The notes below the pieces were generated by a model. That model was not told the DNA's origin and ran no database searches. It was given only the letters and a program-made list of their open reading frames with translations. Positions 1 to 7,365 of a stretch of 24,345 nt of DNA are shown here, piece after piece. The position numbers and the translations under genes are program-made. The DNA lies in NCBI GenBank assembly GCA_046756445.1, contig JBHHWI010000038.1, positions 1 through 24,345 of the forward strand, in the 5' to 3' direction. The DNA comes from JACZWL01 sp046756445. Its GTDB lineage: Bacteria > Pseudomonadota > Gammaproteobacteria > Steroidobacterales > Woeseiaceae. The first letter of the stretch is position 1. The number at the start of each line of letters is the position of its first letter.

Positions 1-944
1 AGTCCCGATGCCGGCAGCCGTTGCACCAGTTCGCGCCACAACGGCCACATGTCGAAGGCTTTTGCAAAAAGCGGCAGCGATTCTTCGACGCGGCCATCGG
101 CAGCAAGCGTGGCTGCGTGCCAGAATATCATTTCGTGACTGTCCGGCACGAGGGCCTCGGCGGCGCCGTAGGCAGCCACCGCTTTCTCGACCTCGCCGTC
201 AGTCATGTGCTCATCGCCTTGGTTCATCAGTTGGTACGCGCGTGCGACATTGAGAAGCCGGCGCAATTCAGCAAGCGGTTCCGCATGATCTTCCACGCGC
301 AGATCGAAGATGCGACCGCCCCATGCCGGCTGGCTGGCATCGCCACTGACGACCAGAATCGCTGCAGACTGCCGTCCACGAATATCGCCGCCTTCGCCCT
401 CGGCGGCCTCGAGAGCTGCCATCAGCCTGTCGGCCAGGTCGCCGTTCGAAGTCTCGAACGCCTTCACCATCGCCGCACAAACGGTCGGTTTCCACATCAG
501 GTTGGCCTGCACCGTAAAGCTATCGCCGGCGATGTCGCAGTATTCGATGATCGCGTTGGCCCCGGTGTGATTCGCAACATTGCCGTCAGCATCGACCATG
601 CCGACCTGCCGGACATCTTCGTGCTCGTCGATCGCCAGTAATGCCCGTAGCGCCTGGTCCGAATCTTTCCCCGCCCGCATCAATTGCAGGCCCAAAGGCC
701 CGTAGCTCGGCTCGATGAAGGATTGCGTCGCGACGGCGCCGATGCCGGGCTCTGCCCAGATGACGTCCGATCCTACCGAGAACCAGTGTGACTGGACGGC
801 CGCACCGAGCTGCCCCGTATCGGCGTCCCGCGCCACGATCGAATAGGTATGTACCGGGCGAAGTGCTTTGCCTGTATCCGCGATCAAATGCGCTGGTAGC
901 AAAGAAACAACGGCGGTAATGGTTGTCGTCAACGCTTTTTTCAT
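1..944 (-). CDS. DUF1028 family exported protein, C-terminally truncated by window edge
   Basis: Reading the minus strand from the ATG at 942-944 gives an open frame of 314 codons to the left edge with no stop. The start is preceded by a strong purine-rich ribosome-binding site (AGGGGGAAAAA). Residues 1-27 form a Sec-type signal peptide (MKKALTTTITAVVSLLPA...). The mature part carries the DUF1028 (Ntn-hydrolase-like) signatures HTYSIVARDADTGQLGAAVQ, GIGAVATQSF, PSYGPLGLQLM, VANHTGANAI, FTVQANLM and GGDIRGRQSAAILV. After the domain, roughly residue 220 onward is Ala/Glu-rich and helical, resembling TPR-type repeats, as in the longer DUF1028 proteins. The reaction of DUF1028 proteins is not known to me. 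Export to the periplasm is inferred from the signal peptide. It is divergent from the gene starting at 976, only 31 bp away. The family call is firm; function is open. Confidence 0.88.
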   Translation of the reverse strand, partial: MKKALTTTITAVVSLLPAHLIADTGKALRPVHTYSIVARDADTGQLGAAVQSHWFSVGSDVIWAEPGIGAVATQSFIEPSYGPLGLQLMRAGKDSDQALRALLAIDEHEDVRQVGMVDADGNVANHTGANAIIEYCDIAGDSFTVQANLMWKPTVCAAMVKAFETSNGDLADRLMAALEAAEGEGGDIRGRQSAAILVVSGDASQPAWGGRIFDLRVEDHAEPLAELRRLLNVARAYQLMNQGDEHMTDGEVEKAVAAYGAAEALVPDSHEMIFWHAATLAADGRVEESLPLFAKAFDMWPLWRELVQRLPASG

Positions 945-975
945 TTTTTCCCCCTGCCGACGCATAATACGCCCT

Positions 976-1479
976 ATGCCTGAACGCCATTATAAGCTCG
1001 GTTGTCTGCTGGTTCCGTTGCTCACGGCTTCTGCGGCCTTCGCAGAAAATGAAGACGTCATCGCTCATTGCGCGAAGATTGGATCGGTCGGTGATCGTAT
1101 CCTCTGTCTCGAGGACGCACTGCGACAGGCATCGTCCGGCGATATCGAAGTGGCTCAAGAGGACACGACTGAAGCAGTCGAAAGCGATATCGGCGTCGAG
1201 CAGGTTGAGGCACGGACAGCGACACGGGAGGAATTGATTGCCGGCCTAAAGACGGCCAGCGGGGTCCGGGTTGTGGTGTATTCTGAGGTTCCCTACCGAC
1301 GCCTCCAGGTCGAACTCGAGAACGGTCAGGTCTGGCGGCAGATAAAAGGTGACACGCAGCAGATCCGCGTGGACCTCGGCCGCAACCAGACCGTGGACAT
1401 CGCCGAATCATCGATGGGCGGTTACAAGCTTCGCCTGAATGAAATCCGCCGCACGATCCGGGTCGAACGAATCCGTTGA
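976..1479 (+). CDS. Small exported protein of unknown function
   Basis: An ATG at 976 gives 167 residues. An in-frame ATG at 868 exists, but it would overlap the divergent DUF1028 gene and bury the signal sequence, so 976 is preferred. Residues 1-20 (MPERHYKLGCLLVPLLTASA) followed by AFA are a Sec signal peptide. The mature N-terminus has two cysteines (HCAK and LCLED, about 15 residues apart), possibly a disulfide. A Glu/Asp-rich linker follows, then a C-terminal beta-rich segment from about residue 95, with VELENGQVWRQI, VDLGRNQTVDI and GGYKLRLNEIRRTIRVERI. The 'ENGQVWRQ' type of C-terminus recurs in uncharacterised gammaproteobacterial periplasmic proteins. I do not recognise a specific function. 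It ends just before a hairpin terminator at 1486-1510 and probably forms a single-gene unit. Confidence 0.75.
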   Translation: MPERHYKLGCLLVPLLTASAAFAENEDVIAHCAKIGSVGDRILCLEDALRQASSGDIEVAQEDTTEAVESDIGVEQVEARTATREELIAGLKTASGVRVVVYSEVPYRRLQVELENGQVWRQIKGDTQQIRVDLGRNQTVDIAESSMGGYKLRLNEIRRTIRVERIR

Positions 1480-1485
1480 CCAAAA

Positions 1486-1510
1486 AAGCGGCGGCCAGAG
1501 GCCGCCGCTT
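1486..1510. terminator. Bidirectional rho-independent terminator
   Basis: A perfect stem GCGGCGGCC / GGCCGCCGC with an AGA loop (1488-1508) is flanked by AAAAAA on the left and TTCTCTT on the right, extending the stem by two A-T pairs. Read on the minus strand, the hairpin is followed by a run of six T, which makes it a strong terminator for the minus-strand TonB receptor ending at 1530. Read on the plus strand, a weaker T-rich tract follows, serving the gene ending at 1479. Its position between two convergent genes fits exactly. Confidence 0.9.
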
Positions 1511-1529
1511 CTCTTCCCGATCACACTGA

Positions 1530-4500
1530 TCAGAATCGTCTTTGCGCGTTCAGGAACACACGCCGTCCGTACAGGTCGTAGGTCGACATGACGACGTGGT
1601 TGAAGCGCGACGGCCCTTCACCCTGGGTGATCAACGGAGGCTCTTCATCCGTCACGTTACGAATACCCAACGTGATCGACCACTCGTCGCGTTCGTAAGT
1701 CGCGGAGAGGTCGTGATAGACCGTCGAGTCTCCGTCGTGCTTCTTGACGCACGGTCCGTTGCCGCCCGCAGGGTCGACCGGCCCTCCGAGCACCAGGCAG
1801 GCATTGCGGCGGCTCGAGTTCGTCGACAGGTTGACGTCATCCGCGTCCTTGGAGAAGTCGCCGACATATCGCGTACGCCACGAGATACCCCAGTTCTCGG
1901 AATTGAAGTCTGCGCGCAGGATCCATGACCACTCGGGGAAGCCGGCTTCGCCGACCCTGTCATCACCCGGAAACTCCGGATCGATCTGCTCGAAGAGCTC
2001 GTCGTACTGCGTCGCCGTCAACGAGGCCGCCACATCGAAGCCCCGACCACCGATGGTGAAGTCGTCGAGGTAGCGTACGTTGATGTCGTAGCCCTTCGAG
2101 GTCACGAGACCGAGATTGACGAACGACGAGTCCACCTCGGCGATCGTGTTGTTGTCCGGATTGACGCCGCGACGGGTAATCCGGGAACACAGCGCATTCG
2201 CCAGGTTTGGGTCGTCGTTGTAGCAACGCGTCAGAATCGTTACCGGATCCAATTCTTCGACCGTGTCTTCCACCTCTATGTCGAAATAGGTCAGCGCGAA
2301 ATCGAAGTCGAAGGCCTCGGTGAAGGGCTGCGAGAGTACGAAGCCCAGCGTGAACGAGTCGGAAGTCTCCGCACTGATCGTGTCGGAGCCGCCGGTCTGC
2401 GTGGGAATCAGGACATTCGCCTGCAGACCGAGCGCCGTCGGATCCGTGCCGTCGAGCACGCAGTTATCCAGAACGGTCTGGCTGCGCGGATCGAGCAGTG
2501 GATCGTAAACACCGCCGGTGGAAGCCTCCGGCGGCACGACGCAGGGATCGAGCAGGCCCGAGATTACGCCGGCCTGTCCGGCGAGGAACTGCTCACGCAG
2601 GTTGGGCGCGCGGAACGTCGTTCCTGCCGTTCCCCGCAATCGTAGCCACTCGGTGGGCGTGAACTCGGCCTTGACCGAATAGGTCGCCTCGTTGCCGAAG
2701 TTCTTCTCTTCCGTGTATCGGCCCGAGAGGTTCGCCGTGAACATCTCGTGCAGCGGCAACTCCGTCTCGACATAAACATCCCGGATCCAGGTGGTTCCAT
2801 TGGTGTCGCCCTCGATATCGGGCGCCTCCGATGCGGATAATCCCATCTTACGAATGATGTCGTTTTCCGAATCGATCGTGTTTTCCCGATACTCGAAACC
2901 GATGACGAGGCCGACCGTTCCCGCCGGCATCTCGAACAGATCGCCCGTAATCAATGCAGAGTAGTGCTGCTGATCGATCTCGGTCGTGTTGATCACGTTT
3001 CCGAACAGGAAGTCCTCTTCTTCCTGGGTTGCGAAGGTCTTGTCGCCACCGCCCGTCGTGAAGAGCGACGGTGCAAACCAGTTGACGACAACACAGTCTG
3101 CCGGCGTCAGGAAGCCGAATCCGGCGGCGGTCCGCGGCAGGCCGCAGACCAGGTTGCCGCTGGCATCCATGCGCAAGGTGTCGATGGATTCCCGTATGTG
3201 GAACTCGTTCATACCGGCCTGGGTCGATGAGCCCGAGCTTTCCTCGAAGCTGGCGAAAGCATCGTAGATCCAGTTTCTATCACTGAACCATTGCCCGCCG
3301 AGCTCGCCTTCGATACCCGCCACGATCCGAAAATTATCGATGTCCGTCTCGCGTTCCTGCGACAGTCCCTGTAACGAGTAGACCGGCAAAGCCCGCGGTT
3401 CGTTGTCGAACGGGTTCAGCGGGTTGTCGACCAGAACCAGAGCGCCGGTAAGGGGATCGACAACCAGATTGCCGCTAGCATCTTCCTGCGGAATCATGTT
3501 AGGAATGGCGGGAAACGCCTGTTCCGAGGTGAAGATGTCGGCGTTTTGCCGTTGCGAGTAGGAACCCTCGACATACACCGTGTGACCCGGCGTCACTTCG
3601 TACTTGCCGGTTGCATAGAGATTGATGCGTTCGACGTCGCCCTGCAGCTGGGTATCGAGCTCTTCCTGCTGCAGGTTGTAGGGTGTTTCCGACGCGCTAC
3701 CGACCAGAACACTCGTGTTTGCATCGTAGCCCAGGAATGCCTGAGCTCCAAGGTCGTCGGACCAATCCATAACGCCGATATCGGTTACGCCAGGCGTATG
3801 ATAGACAAACACCGCGCTGTTGATGAATACGGAGTTGTCGGGCCGCCGGTCGAGACAATGCGCATAATGCGTGCCATCCGGTGCGACCTCGATATCCTGC
3901 ATGCACGTATTCCAGTCCGTCCGGTCCCTCGCAAAGATGTGTGCGCGGTCGAAATATTCGGCGGCAACCGTAAAATTGCTGCGGTCGTTCGACGCGCCGC
4001 CGATAAAGCTGATTAGCGACTCCTCACCACCGGATTGCTCGGGTTGCATTCCGAATCCCCGAACCTCGATCCCTTCGAATTCCGAACGAAGGATGATGTT
4101 GGCAACACCGGCGACCGCGTCGGCACCATAGATAGACGATGCGCCGTCAGTCAGAAGCTCGATGCGGTCGATCATCGCGCTCGGGATCAGGTTGAGATCC
4201 GGCGCAACCGGCGCACCGCGAACGCCCGAAGGCGCCAGACGGCGACCGTTGACGAGCATAAGGGTTCGTTCGGGGCCGAGGCCGCGAAGCGCGACGGTTG
4301 CCGAACCGGGGCCGCTTGCGGGCACGCCTTCAACCGCGCCCGTCGTAGAGCCGGAATTGACCGAACCGTCGAGTTGAGTACCGAATACGAATGGCGACTC
4401 GGCAATCATCTGCGTGACGTCGATGGTACCGATTCGGACGGCGTCCTGACCGCCAATGACCTGCACCGGCGATATCGACGAGAATTCGTCGCGACGGAGT

Positions 4501-4643
4501 TTCGATCCCGTCACAGTGATCTCCTCGATCTCATCCTCGGCTCCAACCGTATCCTGAGCCTGCGCAGGAGCGATCAGGGACAGACTGGCCAGGAGCAACG
4601 ACCAGCCGTAGTAATGGCGCCATCGGCGCGGTTTTCTGCTCAT
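1530..4643 (-). CDS. TonB-dependent outer-membrane receptor, substrate unknown
   Basis: The frame gives 1037 residues from an ATG with a good ribosome-binding site (GGGGGAAC, minus strand). Residues 1-30 are a signal peptide ending APAQAQ. A TonB-box-like segment EIEEITVTG lies at about 38-46. The plug domain follows, with VALRGLGPERTLMLVNGRRL, IPSAMIDRIELLTDGASSIY and GADAVAGVANIIL. The long C-terminal barrel ends in the aromatic residue F (NAQRRF), the usual outer-membrane insertion signal. It is longer than the common 650-800 residue siderophore receptors and belongs to the large receptor type common in Xanthomonadales and related groups. Such proteins take up ligands across the outer membrane using TonB/ExbBD energy. 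It is divergent from a crotonase gene and near acyl-CoA genes, so a hydrophobic or organic substrate is possible, but nothing in the sequence proves this. It terminates at the hairpin at 1486-1510. Confidence 0.95.
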   Translation of the reverse strand: MSRKPRRWRHYYGWSLLLASLSLIAPAQAQDTVGAEDEIEEITVTGSKLRRDEFSSISPVQVIGGQDAVRIGTIDVTQMIAESPFVFGTQLDGSVNSGSTTGAVEGVPASGPGSATVALRGLGPERTLMLVNGRRLAPSGVRGAPVAPDLNLIPSAMIDRIELLTDGASSIYGADAVAGVANIILRSEFEGIEVRGFGMQPEQSGGEESLISFIGGASNDRSNFTVAAEYFDRAHIFARDRTDWNTCMQDIEVAPDGTHYAHCLDRRPDNSVFINSAVFVYHTPGVTDIGVMDWSDDLGAQAFLGYDANTSVLVGSASETPYNLQQEELDTQLQGDVERINLYATGKYEVTPGHTVYVEGSYSQRQNADIFTSEQAFPAIPNMIPQEDASGNLVVDPLTGALVLVDNPLNPFDNEPRALPVYSLQGLSQERETDIDNFRIVAGIEGELGGQWFSDRNWIYDAFASFEESSGSSTQAGMNEFHIRESIDTLRMDASGNLVCGLPRTAAGFGFLTPADCVVVNWFAPSLFTTGGGDKTFATQEEEDFLFGNVINTTEIDQQHYSALITGDLFEMPAGTVGLVIGFEYRENTIDSENDIIRKMGLSASEAPDIEGDTNGTTWIRDVYVETELPLHEMFTANLSGRYTEEKNFGNEATYSVKAEFTPTEWLRLRGTAGTTFRAPNLREQFLAGQAGVISGLLDPCVVPPEASTGGVYDPLLDPRSQTVLDNCVLDGTDPTALGLQANVLIPTQTGGSDTISAETSDSFTLGFVLSQPFTEAFDFDFALTYFDIEVEDTVEELDPVTILTRCYNDDPNLANALCSRITRRGVNPDNNTIAEVDSSFVNLGLVTSKGYDINVRYLDDFTIGGRGFDVAASLTATQYDELFEQIDPEFPGDDRVGEAGFPEWSWILRADFNSENWGISWRTRYVGDFSKDADDVNLSTNSSRRNACLVLGGPVDPAGGNGPCVKKHDGDSTVYHDLSATYERDEWSITLGIRNVTDEEPPLITQGEGPSRFNHVVMSTYDLYGRRVFLNAQRRF

Positions 4644-4801
4644 GATTGTTCCCCCATTTGCTTTGAGTTGTGTAGTCCCAACACGATGGCTGGGTACGAT
4701 GCCTTCCTGGCGCGGGCCACCGGCGAGCCGGTCAGCACCTGAATCAGGCCTGACATCCAGCTCGTTGAATGTTGGATGAAAGCAATCCTGACTACTCCCT
4801 G

Positions 4802-4858
4802 ACTCTGATTATAGAGTTTTGGGACGCGATCGCTACTAACTGTTGCTTATTAGCAACA
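4802..4858. promoter_or_regulatory. Inverted repeats and -10 box between divergent receptor and crotonase genes
   Basis: The 322-bp gap 4644-4965 contains no gene I can support. It holds a perfect inverted repeat TGTTGCT-TATT-AGCAACA (4841-4858), suited to a dimeric regulator. There is also a smaller one, ACTCT-gattat-AGAGT (4802-4817), whose loop side reads TATAAT on the minus strand (4808-4813), a candidate -10 for the receptor gene. I found no convincing -35 for that box, nor a clear promoter for the crotonase gene. The regulator is unknown. Assignment as an operator is inference from symmetry and position. Confidence 0.45.
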
Positions 4859-4965
4859 TCGGGGCAGGCCTGCGAGCGCGCAGCCGGTCAACGCATGGCG
4901 GCGGAATTCCTGACGCGGCTGGTACACTCGCCCGCGCATCGATGATTCTGCCTGCGGGGAAGACA

Positions 4966-5769
4966 ATGACTGAAAGAGTGACGGTCGCAATTGACGAACA
5001 CATTGCCGAGGTCACGCTGAATCGGCCGGACAAACATAACGCCATTGACCTCGAGATGTTCGAAGCGCTGATCCGGGCGGGCGAATCGCTGGCCGGAGAT
5101 GCCTCCCTCCGTGCGGTGGTGCTGCACGGTGCCGGCGACAACTTCTGTTCCGGCATCGACCTGTCGGTATTCCGGGGCTCGGGGCTCGATGCGCTCGACA
5201 AGGCCGCCTTCGAACCTCGCAACGGCTCACCCGCGAATTTCTTTCAGAGTGCCGCCTATGTGTGGCGGGCCCTGCCGGTGCCGGTAATCGCCGCAATACG
5301 GGGCGTTGCTTTCGGCGGTGGATTGCAGGTCGCCCTCGGGGCTGATATTCGCTACGCGAGGCCCGACGCCCGGTTTTCCATTATGGAAATCAAATGGGGC
5401 ATCATTCCGGATATGGCGATCACGGCTACGCTCGCCGACGTGATGCCTGCCGACCGCGTCAAGGAGCTGGCCTTTTCGGGGCGGATCATCGACGCGACCG
5501 AAGCCGCGAAAGCCGGCCTCATTACATCGATTCGGGAAGATCCGCTTCAGGCGGCCCGCGAGCTGGCGGACGAGATTGCCGGCAAATCGCCCGACGCGAT
5601 TCGGGCCGTCAAGCGGCTGGTCAACAGCTCCTGGCACGACGCCGTCGAGACATCACTCAGGCGGGAGGCGGAGCTACAACTCGAAGTCCTCGCGACGCGC
5701 AACCATACTGAGGCCGTCATGGCGAATCTCGAGAAGAGACCACCGAAATTCGAGGATGCAGGCGCTTGA
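4966..5769 (+). CDS. Crotonase/enoyl-CoA hydratase-isomerase family protein
   Basis: The start ATG at 4966 has an SD-like GGGGAAGA just upstream and gives 267 residues, the usual crotonase length. An upstream in-frame ATG at 4843 would begin inside the inverted repeat and is not favoured. Motifs are LNRPDKHNAIDLEMFEALI near the N-terminus, the oxyanion-hole segments DNFCSGIDLS and AFGGGLQVALGADIRYA, and MEIKWGIIPD. Glu141 and Asp149 have the E-x7-D spacing of dienoyl-CoA isomerase-type crotonases. The position of the first hydratase Glu (GGGLE) is Gln here. A double-bond isomerase or a non-classical hydratase acting on acyl-CoA in the cytosol is therefore more likely than a standard hydratase. 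It sits apart from the main beta-oxidation cluster, divergent from the TonB receptor. The family is sure; the exact reaction is not. Confidence 0.9.
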   Translation: MTERVTVAIDEHIAEVTLNRPDKHNAIDLEMFEALIRAGESLAGDASLRAVVLHGAGDNFCSGIDLSVFRGSGLDALDKAAFEPRNGSPANFFQSAAYVWRALPVPVIAAIRGVAFGGGLQVALGADIRYARPDARFSIMEIKWGIIPDMAITATLADVMPADRVKELAFSGRIIDATEAAKAGLITSIREDPLQAARELADEIAGKSPDAIRAVKRLVNSSWHDAVETSLRREAELQLEVLATRNHTEAVMANLEKRPPKFEDAGA

Positions 5770-5848
5770 CGGCGTATGAATGGTGTTAAAGTTGCGTCCG
5801 ATCGTTTGCAATGGAACTTCTGGCCTCGAAACTGACTAATACGACAGG

Positions 5849-5865
5849 GCGTCGCACAGCGACGC
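5849..5865. other. Small GC-rich hairpin between genes
   Basis: GCGTCGC-ACA-GCGACGC is a perfect 7-bp stem with a 3-nt loop in the 152-bp gap before the Sel1-repeat gene. No T-run follows, so it is at best a weak terminator or an mRNA-stabilising hairpin for the upstream crotonase transcript. Confidence 0.4.
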
Positions 5866-5921
5866 GGCCGGATCACACAGTCTGGTCTGCGTGCGGCTCG
5901 AGTATCTGGCAGAAGTCCCGC

Positions 5922-6632
5922 GTGAACATTCGGCTTTTCATTTCGACCGGTCTGATCGCATCGCTTGCGATCAATATGGCGTCGGCGCAGACCTACCCTT
6001 CATTCCCCGGCCAGGTGACCGACAGGCAGACGCTGCGCACCCAGGAGCGCGTGGAGGAGCTGTTTGACTCCGGCGCCTACGAGCGCGCCTTTTTCATTTA
6101 TCGCAATGAGCTGGCGCCACGGGGAGACAAGTATGCGCAGTACATGGTCGGTTACATGCACCTGACCGGCACCGGCGTAAGGGAAGATCCGGTGATCGCG
6201 CTGGCATGGTACCGGCTTGCCGCCGAGCGTGGTGAGCCGTCCGTCGCCCAGGCCCGGGACAGCCTTGCGGAGGCCTTGAGCCCGGCTCAAATCGCAGCCG
6301 CGAACGTGCTGTTCGCCGATCTGAGGAGCAAATTCAGCGACCGCGCATTGTTGCTGAAACTCGTTCGGCGGGATATGGACATCCTGCGGAAAAGCCTCAC
6401 CGGCGGCAGCAGCCCAGGCGCGGCAAGCATGATAGTAATTGACCGTCGATACGGCGTTGACAGCGGCGCACACTACTATGAGATGGTCCGCAAGCGGCTG
6501 AACAGGCGTCTGAGTTACCTGAAGGGACATGTCGAGGTGGTCGATGTCGAAGGCGATCCGCACGCGACAGAACTGGTCGAGATCGAATCGGAGATCAAGA
6601 AGTTGATCTCGGAGATTGACGACCGTCAGTAA
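5922..6632 (+). CDS. Exported Sel1-repeat protein of unknown function
   Basis: A GTG at 5922 gives 236 residues that begin with a clear signal peptide (VNIRLFISTGLIASLAI... ending ASAQ). The upstream ATG at 5811 would add 37 polar residues before the signal sequence and read through a hairpin, so GTG is preferred although its ribosome-binding site is weak. Around residues 60-110 there is a Sel1/TPR-like unit (YAQYMVGYMHLTGTGVREDP, ALAWYRLAAERGEPSVAQAR). The C-terminal third is charged and helical, ending KKLISEIDDRQ. Sel1 repeats mediate protein-protein contacts; with export, a periplasmic scaffolding role is plausible but unproven. The last 38 bp overlap the 3' end of the convergent TetR gene. 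Confidence 0.75.
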   Translation: MNIRLFISTGLIASLAINMASAQTYPSFPGQVTDRQTLRTQERVEELFDSGAYERAFFIYRNELAPRGDKYAQYMVGYMHLTGTGVREDPVIALAWYRLAAERGEPSVAQARDSLAEALSPAQIAAANVLFADLRSKFSDRALLLKLVRRDMDILRKSLTGGSSPGAASMIVIDRRYGVDSGAHYYEMVRKRLNRRLSYLKGHVEVVDVEGDPHATELVEIESEIKKLISEIDDRQ

Positions 6633-7209
6633 GACCGCTGGTCAGAATCTCCGGAAACTCCGAAACCAACTTGTCGCCGGTCACCGAATCTCCGTGGAAC
6701 CACTTCGGGATCCAGTTGATGGCGCCCATGATCGCATTGCCGGTCATTCGAACATCGCATGCGGCAATACTGCCGTCCTCGATGCCGGCCGCCAGGACTT
6801 CCTCGAACGCCGCACTGTGCCGGCGCGACGCCTCGAGGACTTCGTTGCGATGATCGGGTCTGAGCGATGGAATCTCGCTCATGATCGCAACCGGACCACG
6901 ACGACCGACCATGATTGCCACATGGTGGCGAATATACAGGTAGGCCTGCTCGAATCCGGTCCGCCCCTCGGCCCTTGCCTGGTCCATCGCCTCCTTGCCG
7001 AGCTCCGCTGCGCGCAAATAACACTGATAAACCAGTTCCTCCTTGTTGCGAACGTAGTAATACAGTGCGGCATCGGTCAATCCGAGATGGTTGGCGACGT
7101 CCTTCAGCGATGTGCCGCTGTATCCTTTCTCGTTGAAACAGGTCGCTGCCGCCTTGAGCATTCGGTCCCGTTGCAGCTGAAAGCGTGTTTCTTCGGCGGC
7201 CTCGGCCAT
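6595..7209 (-). CDS. TetR/AcrR family transcriptional regulator, likely local repressor of icmF
   Basis: The frame gives 204 residues from an ATG with a textbook GGAGG ribosome-binding site five bases upstream. The N-terminal helix-turn-helix is clear: DRMLKAAATCFNEKGYSGTS, then LKDVANHLGLTDAALYYYVR and NKEELVYQCY (about residues 15-65). The C-terminal ligand-binding region (70-204) is not family-diagnostic to me. It is divergent from icmF, with a strong inverted repeat in the 156-bp gap (7257-7274). That is the standard arrangement for a TetR repressor controlling itself and its neighbour. TetR proteins next to acyl-CoA genes commonly respond to acyl-CoA ligands; here that is inference. Its 3' end overlaps the convergent Sel1-repeat gene by 38 bp. 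Confidence 0.92.
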   Translation of the reverse strand: MAEAAEETRFQLQRDRMLKAAATCFNEKGYSGTSLKDVANHLGLTDAALYYYVRNKEELVYQCYLRAAELGKEAMDQARAEGRTGFEQAYLYIRHHVAIMVGRRGPVAIMSEIPSLRPDHRNEVLEASRRHSAAFEEVLAAGIEDGSIAACDVRMTGNAIMGAINWIPKWFHGDSVTGDKLVSEFPEILTSGLTDGRQSPRSTS

Positions 7210-7255
7210 CGGTCCTCCGTGTCGTCTGCACTTGTGTTCTGTACCCGCCTGGATT

Positions 7256-7306
7256 ATTTTAATCTGGATTAAAATTTTTGCAACAGCCTATATAATTAAT
7301 TTATAT
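7256..7306. promoter_or_regulatory. Divergent TetR/icmF promoter region with candidate TetR operator
   Basis: An AT-rich island lies in otherwise GC-rich DNA. It contains the perfect inverted repeat TTTTAATC-tg-GATTAAAA (7257-7274). On the minus strand, TTGCAA (7283-7278) and TAAAAT (7261-7256) with a 16-bp spacer form a plausible promoter for the TetR gene, so the repeat overlaps its -10 and spacer. On the plus strand, TATAAT at 7291-7296 is a likely -10 for icmF, and the repeat would then cover its -35 region. Binding there would repress both genes. The promoter assignments are inferred from consensus matching. Confidence 0.65.
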
Positions 7307-7365
7307 GGGGTTTTTCTCAATCTGCTAATGAATCCGGCACCGGAATCGGCGGAGGATCAGAGTCG

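Noticed and set aside
586..1158. Minus-strand open frame of 190 codons covering the divergent gap
   Set aside because: Arg-rich out-of-frame translation; the real minus-strand gene is the DUF1028 frame starting at 944.
5849..5865. Hairpin considered as a rho-independent terminator
   Set aside because: It is followed by GC-rich sequence and no T-run, so it is listed only as a hairpin.
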